Part shown: piece after piece, positions 1 to 4,186 of the stretch
How positions within the stretch are numbered: position 1 is the first letter of the stretch
Layout: each line of letters opens with the position of its first letter
Assembly: GCA_003154635.1 (NCBI GenBank)
Contig: PMDX01000337.1
Location: 1 to 5,679, forward strand
DNA length: 5,679 bases
Direction: 5' to 3'
Source of the DNA: Actinomycetota bacterium
GTDB taxonomy: Bacteria > Actinomycetota > Geothermincolia > Fen-727 > Anoxymicrobiaceae
Position numbers and translations under genes: made by a program
The notes under the pieces: model-generated
Told to the model about the DNA's origin: nothing
Databases searched by the model: none
What the model saw: the letters and a program-made list of their open reading frames with translations, nothing else

Positions 1-437
1 GTCTCTCCCGCGCTGTTTTCATAAGTTATACCACCCACCGCGCCGATGTCCGTGTGCTGCTCGAGTATCGCCACCATATCGCCCGCACAGTTGGTGTTGA
101 TGTCGATGATGTCCGAGTCTACGAACCATATGAACTCACCGCGTGATTCTAGCGCCCCAAGGTTCCTCGCGTAGCTCGCCCCGAGGTTTTCTTTGAGGTT
201 CAACACCCTCACGTCGGCAACACACCGGGAGAGCACCTCCTCGATGTTTCGGGCGCCATTGTTGACAACCAGAACCTCCACGGGTGAGTAGCACTGCGAG
301 GATATCGCCTCCAGGCACGAAACAAGTGTCTCCATCTTCCTTTCATAGACCGGGACAACGGCCGAGACCAGACCCTCCTGGAAATCATCCCGTTCGATGG
401 CCTCGAGGTCCTGTATTTGCCGGTCGACTATGTACAA
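1..437 (-). CDS. Family 2 glycosyltransferase, N-terminal part (runs off left edge)
   Basis: This is the N-terminal 145 codons of a GT-A fold, inverting family 2 glycosyltransferase, which moves a sugar from a nucleotide-sugar donor to an acceptor. What is visible: VVPVYER (about residues 27-33) as the first beta strand and nucleotide-binding loop; VVNNGA (57-62) where the family usually has VDNGS or VDDGS; NLGASYARNLG (84-94), the classic NxGxxxARNxG segment; and the metal-binding DxD motif as DSD (107-109). There is no signal peptide or membrane segment in this part. The start is taken as TTG at 437: a GGAGG lies 7 bases upstream, and the only nearby ATG (442) is out of frame and stops after four codons. 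Base use matches the neighbours. The acceptor-binding C-terminal half is outside the window, so substrate and pathway (cell-wall polymer, exopolysaccharide or glycolipid) cannot be given. The family call is secure; the exact role is unknown. Confidence 0.88.
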   Translation of the reverse strand, partial: MYIVDRQIQDLEAIERDDFQEGLVSAVVPVYERKMETLVSCLEAISSQCYSPVEVLVVNNGARNIEEVLSRCVADVRVLNLKENLGASYARNLGALESRGEFIWFVDSDIIDINTNCAGDMVAILEQHTDIGAVGGITYENSAGE

Positions 438-444
438 AGCATTA

Positions 445-449
445 CCTCC
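445..449 (-). promoter_or_regulatory. Ribosome binding site that decides a TTG start for the glycosyltransferase
   Basis: On the minus strand GGAGG is followed by TAATGCT and then TTG at 437. The embedded ATG (442-440) would be only 2 bases from the GGAGG and opens a frame that stops after four codons. The TTG has the ideal 7-base spacing and opens the glycosyltransferase frame. Confidence 0.6.
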
Positions 450-504
450 GAAATGGGAGTGTCGGGCGCCTCACATAGCTAATCCAAGAAGGAGATGAAA
501 CCAA

Positions 505-533
505 AGTTTAGACTAAAATATGGCCGAAGTAAA
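505..533 (-). promoter_or_regulatory. Candidate sigma-70-type promoter for the glycosyltransferase
   Basis: Read on the minus strand: TTTACT (533-528), a 17-base spacer, then TAAACT (510-505). Each hexamer matches 4 of 6 consensus bases. The start of transcription would be near 498, giving a leader of about 60 bases before the TTG start. It is positioned correctly for a divergent gene, but the match is only moderate. Confidence 0.4.
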
Positions 534-820
534 ACGGGACGGGCACGGGCGGGCAGCCATGATCTTGCGCCGTCAGGTTGCGCATGGAGAGCATCTGGGC
601 ATGTTGACCCCGTCCAGTAGATCCGGCACGCCTCCCTCCACCCCGGTTATCTCCCTTCGAAAGCCGATAGCACCCCGCCACTGAGAATAGTCCTTTCCAA
701 GCGATTGCTCCTGCAAGTAAGCGCGGGGGCTCTTCCACCCGCATTAGTTCGACCAGCAAGAATAATACAGGCGGGCAAGCGGCGGACTGCCGCTTTGAAG
801 CATTTGTGGTTGAGGCACCC

Positions 821-850
821 CTGCCAAGGGAGACTCCGGCGTGCTAAAGT
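821..850 (+). promoter_or_regulatory. Candidate promoter with extended -10 for the reductase gene
   Basis: CTGCCA (821-826, 4 of 6 against TTGACA), an 18-base spacer ending in TGC, then TAAAGT (845-850, 4 of 6 against TATAAT). The TGn directly before the -10 makes it an extended -10 element. Transcription would start near 857, leaving a short leader of about 28 bases that contains the AAGGAG ribosome binding site. The match is moderate. Confidence 0.35.
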
Positions 851-884
851 AATTCACTGGAGTAACGCAAAAGGAGCCAGCACA

Positions 885-1550
885 ATGTTACCCAAAGTGT
901 TGATCCACAATGCGGTAAGCGTCGACGGTCGCATCGACTGGTTCACTCCGGATGTCGGCGCGTTCTACGAGCTCGTCGAGCGATGGAAAGAAGACGCGAC
1001 GCTGGCAGGGAGCGATACCATCCTCGCAGCGCCGGAGTACAACCCCGACCCTGATGACGAGCATCCCGCGTCACGGCAGAGACAGATCAGTGACACTCGC
1101 CCGCTGCTCGTCATTCCCGACAGCCAGGGCAGGGTCCGAAACTGGTCACAGCTCCTGGACATGCCGTTCTGGAGGGACGGGATCGCGCTATGCTCCCAGT
1201 CAACACCGCTGGAATACCGCGAATACCTCAGGGCCAGGGACATAGAATTTATAGTTGCCGGAGAGGACCGCGTTGACCTGAGGCAGGCGCTCGAGCAGCT
1301 CAACACGTGGCATGGCGTCGAAGTCGTAAGGGTAGATAGCGGCGGCATACTGAACGGCGCCCTCCTTCGGGCGGGACTTGTGAGCGAGATCAGCCTGCTG
1401 GTTCATCCAAGCCTAGTGGGAGGGGTGACCCCTCGATCGTTCTTCCACGCTCCGGACCTGGAATCGAGCGATGACGTCATCGAGCTCGAGCTGACAGAAG
1501 CGCGGACGCTGGTGCGCGATATTGTGTGGCTCCGATATAAAGTTCTGTGA
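885..1550 (+). CDS. RibD C-terminal-domain / DHFR-family NAD(P)H-dependent reductase
   Basis: A 221-residue stand-alone reductase of the RibD C-terminal (bacterial bifunctional deaminase-reductase) fold. The family includes the riboflavin-pathway enzyme that reduces the ribosyl group of the 2,5-diaminopyrimidinone phosphate. Visible marks: NAVSVDGRID (residues 9-18), the family's substrate and cofactor strand (usually xxSxDGxI); LAGSDTIL (40-47), matching the GADAxLxG segment; and the glycine-rich DSGGILNGALLRAGLV (151-166) followed by SEISLLVHP (167-175), the diagnostic pyridine-nucleotide-binding region. No deaminase domain or zinc ligands are present, so this is the reductase half only. 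ATG at 885 is chosen because AAGGAG (871-876) lies 8 bases upstream and the family motif begins at residue 9; the in-frame extension back to 705 has no family character. It is cytoplasmic and apparently monocistronic. The fold is certain. Whether it serves riboflavin synthesis or reduces another substrate is open, because no other rib gene is in view. Confidence 0.85.
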   Translation: MLPKVLIHNAVSVDGRIDWFTPDVGAFYELVERWKEDATLAGSDTILAAPEYNPDPDDEHPASRQRQISDTRPLLVIPDSQGRVRNWSQLLDMPFWRDGIALCSQSTPLEYREYLRARDIEFIVAGEDRVDLRQALEQLNTWHGVEVVRVDSGGILNGALLRAGLVSEISLLVHPSLVGGVTPRSFFHAPDLESSDDVIELELTEARTLVRDIVWLRYKVL

Positions 1551-1596
1551 CCGGGAGCCCGATATAGCTCTGCCGCGGGCAAATAAAGTTTTGAGA
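1537..1596 (+). repeat. Short direct repeat at the reductase stop codon
   Basis: ATAAAGTTCTGTGA (1537-1550) covers the end of the reductase gene. ATAAAGTTTTGAGA (1583-1596) repeats it 33 bases later with 12 of 14 bases identical. The octamer CCGATATA also occurs twice (1532-1539 and 1559-1566). This looks like a small tandem duplication of the gene's 3' end. No function is claimed. Confidence 0.4.
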
Positions 1597-1670
1597 CAGA
1601 CCCGACTGTCAATCCTTTCAACTTTAAATATCCGCATCAAACCGGCGTTTTTCGAAAGAACGGTCCAATT

Positions 1671-1710
1671 AGCTTGAATTGTTTGACGATTTGGGATTCT
1701 GTGGTATAAT
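1671..1710 (+). promoter_or_regulatory. Strong promoter A with extended -10 (unit A)
   Basis: TTGACG (1683-1688), a 16-base spacer ending in TGG, then a perfect TATAAT (1705-1710). The TGn before the -10 makes it an extended -10 element. The block starts with GCTTGAATTGTT (1672-1683), which is repeated exactly 250 bases downstream. Transcription should begin at about 1717. This is the best match to a housekeeping promoter in the window. What it drives is unclear, because a hairpin with a T run follows within 25-45 bases. Confidence 0.72.
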
Positions 1711-1731
1711 ATTGGTTAATGATTGAAGCAA

Positions 1732-1753
1732 AGGCCGAAAGGCCTCTTTTTTT
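1732..1753 (+). terminator. Intrinsic terminator A, very close to promoter A
   Basis: The stem AGGCC (1732-1736) pairs with GGCCT (1741-1745) around a GAAA tetraloop, and a run of seven T follows (1747-1753). The C(GAAA)G closing is unusually stable for a short stem. Termination here would give an RNA of only about 37 bases from promoter A. Read on the other strand, the T run is broken, so it points mainly forward. Confidence 0.7.
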
Positions 1754-1795
1754 ACCCCAAAATAGACAAGATGAGCGTCCGCCCCTCCAGGTCGT

Positions 1796-1843
1796 GATCC
1801 TTTTCATGGACCACCGGTCTCTTCCATGCAACATGAAAAGATC
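1796..1843 (+). repeat. Imperfect inverted repeat between units A and B
   Basis: GATC-C-TTTTCATG (1796-1808) pairs with CATGAAAAGATC (1832-1843), giving 12 base pairs with one bulged C (1800). The 23-base loop contains a small GACC/GGTC hairpin (1809-1819). CATGG/CCATG (1805-1809 and 1824-1828) offers a competing fold. No T run follows, so it is not a terminator. It may be part of an RNA or a protein-binding site. Confidence 0.4.
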
Positions 1844-1920
1844 CCTTATGTTGAGTATCGGGCAAGTCTCAACCTTCAAGAAACACATCATCTTGTGCCT
1901 GGATGTGGCCTTCTGGTCAG

Positions 1921-1960
1921 TGCTTGAATTGTTGGACGCTCGAGGGAATCGTGATAGAAT
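1921..1960 (+). promoter_or_regulatory. Promoter B with extended -10, a diverged copy of promoter A (unit B)
   Basis: TTGGAC (1932-1937), a 17-base spacer ending in TGA, then TAGAAT (1955-1960, 5 of 6 bases). It aligns without gaps to 1671-1710. The upstream 12-mer GCTTGAATTGTT is identical, GACG follows in both, and the extended -10 area is shared, while the middle of the spacer has almost no identity (2 of 10 bases). Transcription should begin at about 1967. Conservation confined to the contact blocks supports real promoter function. Confidence 0.62.
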
Positions 1961-1969
1961 ATACGTACG

Positions 1970-1994
1970 GGCGCAAGAAGCGCCTATTTTTTTT
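1970..1994 (+). terminator. Intrinsic terminator B, very close to promoter B
   Basis: The stem GGCGC (1970-1974) pairs with GCGCC (1980-1984) around an AAGAA loop, followed by TA and eight T (1987-1994). The 3' side, CCTA plus T run, parallels CCTC plus T run in terminator A. From promoter B the RNA would be only about 28 bases long. On the other strand there is no T run, so it faces forward only. Confidence 0.7.
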
Positions 1995-2041
1995 GGTTTG
2001 CTTGAATACGACGAAGCACTTCCTCGTACCCTTGCGAAGTG

Positions 2042-2067
2042 ACCGCCGGCCCAGGTTGGCGGTTTTT
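2042..2067 (+). terminator. Hairpin with T run (terminator C)
   Basis: ACCGCC (2042-2047) pairs with GGCGGT (2058-2063) across a 10-base loop, followed by TTTTT ending at 2067. It is directly preceded by another stem, CACTTC (2017-2022) with GAAGTG (2036-2041), so the two helices stack end to end. It would catch any transcript that reads through terminator B. Confidence 0.6.
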
Positions 2068-2110
2068 CGCATTCCAGGCCCGGGAATAGATGTGGTGTCG
2101 CCTGCAGCGA

Positions 2111-2408
2111 GGGGGCAATCCACCCGAAGTTCATCGATCCGCACTGGAGCCAGGATTGTAGCCATAATGGTTCCAATGGGGGATAAAGGTATTCCCCGGT
2201 AGACCCGAAGCATAGAGCGAGGTCAAATCCTCGGCGGGAAACTGAAAAGCAACAGATTGACGAAGCCGGGATCGTGACCTCTTGTAGCACCAATAGAGTT
2301 CGCCCTCAGGTGGGGTAGGAGGGAGTGCACCTGCGTCAGACCTCAAGCAAACCGCCTACCCACCTTCTGCCCCACCTGCCCTCCCTAAACCGGGGGGCTT
2401 TTTCTTTT
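2111..2408 (+). ncRNA. Candidate structured non-coding RNA of unknown family
   Basis: Successive helices tile this stretch on the plus strand. CAATCC/GGATTG (2116-2121 with 2153-2158). GGGGGAT/ATTCCCC (2178-2184 with 2191-2197). A two-part arm of GAGGTCA/TGACCTC (2219-2225 with 2275-2281), a 4x4 internal loop, then CTCGGC/GCCGGG (2230-2235 with 2265-2270). A 16-bp arm with two G-U pairs (2307-2322 with 2363-2378). Last, the intrinsic terminator ending at 2408. No plus-strand gene follows inside the window, since the next gene converges, so a stand-alone RNA fits better than a riboswitch. I do not recognise it: signature cores of RNase P RNA, tmRNA, SRP RNA, T-box and cobalamin riboswitches were not found. 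The 5' end is uncertain. No good promoter lies just upstream, so it may begin at promoter B through read-through. Pairings were found by eye and not scored. Confidence 0.4.
2378..2408 (+). terminator. Strong intrinsic terminator (terminator D)
   Basis: GCCCTCC (2378-2384) pairs with GGGGGGC (2392-2398), seven base pairs including one G-U, around the loop CTAAACC. TTTTT, C and TTTT follow (2399-2408). The other strand has only an A-rich lead-in and no T run after the hairpin, so it serves plus-strand transcription. Because the plus-strand reductase ends more than 800 bases upstream with three terminators in between, this one implies a separate transcript. Confidence 0.75.
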
Positions 2409-2486
2409 GGGTCAGGAGTTGAATTATGAATTTGAAGGACAGCAGCGGGAACAAGGGTGAGAAAGTTCACGATTCAAGACCGGGCT

Positions 2487-3392
2487 CTAGATGGGGTGGT
2501 CTTTGAGGTCTGCGCAGTAATGTTGTGTATGGGACCTGGCCTGCTTGAGGACTTCGAGTGCGACGTTCTTGACCTGCAGCGGGTCACCGAACTGCCTCTT
2601 CTCGTTGGTCACGACGGCAACGGCCATCTTGACGATCTCATCCTGCCGGCATTCCTCGGATGAGTACTCGGGGCATAGCCGGGGCAGCATTTCGTCGAAT
2701 CGAGAGGTAAGGCTGTTGAAGATCTGCTGGACCCGAAGGGGGACCGACAGCACCACGAAGTCATCCTCGCCCATATACCCGAGGAACTCTTCTTCAGAGA
2801 TGACAATATCGCGTAGAGCGTGGGCGACGCTCTGGACAAGGTCATCCCCGCGTTGTATCCCGTAACGGTCGTTGATTGTCCTCAGGTTGCTGATATCGAA
2901 ATATAGGAATGCGAAGAACTTGCCCCTCTGCTCGAGGCGTTTGCGCGTCTCTTCGTATATCTGATGTTTGCCAGGAAGGTTCGTCAGCGGGTCGACGACC
3001 ATGCCTTTGCTGGCTTTGCTGAGCACCGACTTGATCCTCGCGAAAAGCTCCGCGTTCTCGAAAGGCTTGGCCAGGTAGTCGTCCGCCCCGACCTCGAAAC
3101 CTTTGACAATGTGCTCCGTCTCATCGAGAGCGGTCAGCATGATGATGGGAGTGTATTTTGTCCGGGGGTCGGCACGCATCCTCTGGCAGATCTCCCAGCC
3201 GTCGACGCCCGGCATCATCACGTCGAGGATCACCACATCGGGTTGATCGACTACGGCTGAGACGAGGCCGGTTTCGCCGCTCGTCTCGGTAACGACTTCA
3301 TAGCCCTCGATCTCGAGGTTGGTTTTCATTACCTCGAGAAGCGTCACCTCGTCGTCGATCAGGAGAATCTTTCTCTTTTTGATATCTGACAT
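2487..3392 (-). CDS. Response regulator: receiver domain plus degenerate GGDEF-like domain
   Basis: A 301-residue cytoplasmic two-domain regulator. The receiver domain (about 8-125) has every key residue: acidic pair D13/D14, phosphoacceptor D57 in VVILDVMMPG, T87 and K109 of the KP motif. A GGDEF-type domain follows: DPLTNLPG (134-141) is its usual opening, and FDISNLRTINDRYG (165-178) matches the DxDxFKxxND segment with F-K replaced. The signature at 208-212 reads GEDDF instead of GGDEF, and no RxxD inhibitory site precedes it. Loss of the second glycine argues against cyclic di-GMP synthesis; the domain may instead bind a nucleotide or a partner protein. ATG at 3392 is chosen because the receiver domain begins right after it and GAGG sits just upstream, although the spacing is short. 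The gene follows cbiO by 68 bases. No histidine kinase is in the window. Family certain, activity inferred. Confidence 0.88.
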   Translation of the reverse strand: MSDIKKRKILLIDDEVTLLEVMKTNLEIEGYEVVTETSGETGLVSAVVDQPDVVILDVMMPGVDGWEICQRMRADPRTKYTPIIMLTALDETEHIVKGFEVGADDYLAKPFENAELFARIKSVLSKASKGMVVDPLTNLPGKHQIYEETRKRLEQRGKFFAFLYFDISNLRTINDRYGIQRGDDLVQSVAHALRDIVISEEEFLGYMGEDDFVVLSVPLRVQQIFNSLTSRFDEMLPRLCPEYSSEECRQDEIVKMAVAVVTNEKRQFGDPLQVKNVALEVLKQARSHTQHYCADLKDHPI

Positions 3393-3428
3393 GTCCTCAC
3401 CGGCTAATAGCGGACTGGTATCCAAGAG

Positions 3429-3437
3429 ATTGTACCA
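3429..3437 (-). promoter_or_regulatory. Extended -10 element in front of the response regulator
   Basis: On the minus strand TGG (3437-3435) is followed directly by TACAAT (3434-3429), an extended -10 with 5 of 6 bases. No good -35 lies 16-18 bases upstream, which extended -10 promoters can tolerate. Transcription would start near 3422, about 30 bases before the ATG. This would let the regulator be expressed apart from the transporter operon. Confidence 0.35.
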
Positions 3438-3460
3438 CATTATGCGGTGCCGCCGACCGC

Positions 3461-4186
3461 TCAGACGAGCCCGTGGCGCTCGAGGAGCGCGTTGTCCGAA
3501 AGGAGCTTTTCGGGCCGGCCGTCGGCGACAACTTCGCCCTTGTCCATGAGGACCACGCGGTCGCAAACGGCACGTGCCATATCCAGGTCGTGTGTCACAA
3601 CCACCTTGGTGGCCTCAAGGATACCGATCAGCTGGATGAACTCGCGCCTGCCCCTCGGGTCCATGTTGGAGACCGGCTCGTCCAGGACGAGGATATCAGG
3701 GTCCATGGAGAGGACGGTCGCAAGGGACGCGCGCTTCTTCTCGCCGAAGCTCATGTGGAACGGCGACCTGTCTTCAAATCCTTCCAGGCCGACCCAGGCC
3801 AGCGCCCGGGATACGGCATGTTCGACCTGCTCCTTCGATAATCGCTGGTTGAGCGGACCGAACGCAACGTCCTCCTTGACGGTGGGAGAGAACAACTGGT
3901 CGTCCGGGTCCTGAAAAACGAGCCCGACCTTGTTGCGCACTTCCTTGAGGTTCTTCTTGTTGACCTCCAGGCCCATTATCTCGACGCGCCCCTGTCCGGT
4001 AAGGATACCGTTCAGGTGAAGGGCGAGCGTGGATTTGCCGGCGCCGTTCGGACCCATGATGCCGACGGTCTCACCGCGGTGCACGGCAAGGTCGATCGAA
4101 TTCAGCGCTCGATGGCCGTCGGGGTACGCGTAACTCAGGTCTTCTATCCTGATTGCGACCTGCGGCGCGATCGGTATTACGTCCAC
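3461..4186 (-). CDS. cbiO: Cobalt/nickel ECF transporter ATP-binding subunit CbiO
   Basis: The 241-residue ATPase that powers the energy-coupling factor transporter from the cytoplasmic face. Motifs in order: Walker A GPNGAGKST (45-53); Q-loop FQDPDDQLFSPTV (91-103), with the DPDDQLF sequence typical of CbiO/EcfA rather than general ABC proteins; signature MSFGEKKRA (145-153) in place of LSGGQ; Walker B with catalytic glutamate ILVLDEP (165-171, E170) and D-loop SNMDP (173-177); H-loop histidine H199. The length is normal for a single-domain CbiO. The start is GTG at 4186, overlapping the cbiQ stop by 10 bases, with GGAAGG upstream inside cbiQ at a slightly long spacing. The gene is therefore translationally coupled to cbiQ. 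It likely works as a homodimer, since only one ATPase gene is present. Metal specificity cannot be read from this subunit. Confidence 0.94.
   Translation of the reverse strand: MDVIPIAPQVAIRIEDLSYAYPDGHRALNSIDLAVHRGETVGIMGPNGAGKSTLALHLNGILTGQGRVEIMGLEVNKKNLKEVRNKVGLVFQDPDDQLFSPTVKEDVAFGPLNQRLSKEQVEHAVSRALAWVGLEGFEDRSPFHMSFGEKKRASLATVLSMDPDILVLDEPVSNMDPRGRREFIQLIGILEATKVVVTHDLDMARAVCDRVVLMDKGEVVADGRPEKLLSDNALLERHGLV

Larger units (their letters stand above)
438..884. other. Divergent intergenic region between glycosyltransferase and reductase
   Basis: I see no convincing gene in this 447-base stretch. The open frames in it have no ribosome binding site and no family motifs. It holds the two outward-facing candidate promoters listed separately, plus a perfect 7-bp hairpin at 777-795 (AAGCGGC, loop GGACT, GCCGCTT) with no T run behind it. 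I looked for an FMN riboswitch because of the riboflavin-type reductase downstream and did not see its conserved core. Confidence 0.5.
1551..2486. other. Large convergent intergenic region rich in promoters, hairpins and terminators
   Basis: These 936 bases lie between the plus-strand reductase and the minus-strand response regulator. No protein gene is convincing here: the longest open frames lack ribosome binding sites and family motifs. The plus strand carries two related promoter blocks, four hairpins followed by T runs, an imperfect 12-bp inverted repeat (1796-1843), and a run of consecutive helices from 2116 to 2398. Base composition from about 1610 to 1760 is clearly more AT-rich than in the flanking genes. 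I see no clear terminator for the reductase itself: the hairpin GACAG/CTGTC at 1595-1610 has no T run. I also see none for the minus-strand transcript. Confidence 0.6.

Noticed and set aside
705..884. N-terminal extension of the reductase to 281 residues
   Set aside because: The extra 60 residues have no family similarity, the ATG at 705 has no good ribosome binding site, and the ATG at 885 has AAGGAG at ideal spacing right before the conserved first strand.
1595..1610. GACAG/CTGTC hairpin after the reductase as its terminator
   Set aside because: The stem is only 5 bp and no T run follows, so it does not qualify as an intrinsic terminator.
2000..2007. Third copy of GCTTGAAT after terminator B
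   Set aside because: Only eight bases match the A and B blocks, and no -35 or -10 lies at the corresponding distances, so it is not a third promoter.
2218..2233. tRNA T-arm-like sequence (CGAGG, TCAAAT, CCTCG)
   Set aside because: The loop is six bases instead of seven, lacks the TTC start, and no acceptor, D or anticodon arms can be assembled around it.
2178..2290. Possible cobalamin riboswitch (patches resembling GAAGCC and ACTG core elements)
   Set aside because: The conserved B12 box and the GCCACTG core are not present in full. The element is on the strand opposite the cobalt transporter and has no downstream gene in the window.
1637..2293. Minus-strand open frame of 218 codons across the intergenic region
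   Set aside because: It would start at TTG with no ribosome binding site, is rich in Ser, Cys, Arg and Trp with no domain character, and runs backwards through the promoters, hairpins and T runs of the plus strand. The lack of stops over this length is mildly surprising, so a tblastn check would be reasonable.
2457..2663. Plus-strand open frame opposite the 3' end of the response regulator
   Set aside because: It is the antisense shadow of a well-supported gene, with no ribosome binding site or motif.
3393..3566. Upstream extension of the response regulator by 58 residues
   Set aside because: The extension is Arg/Pro-rich, overlaps the end of cbiO, and adds nothing recognisable before the receiver domain.
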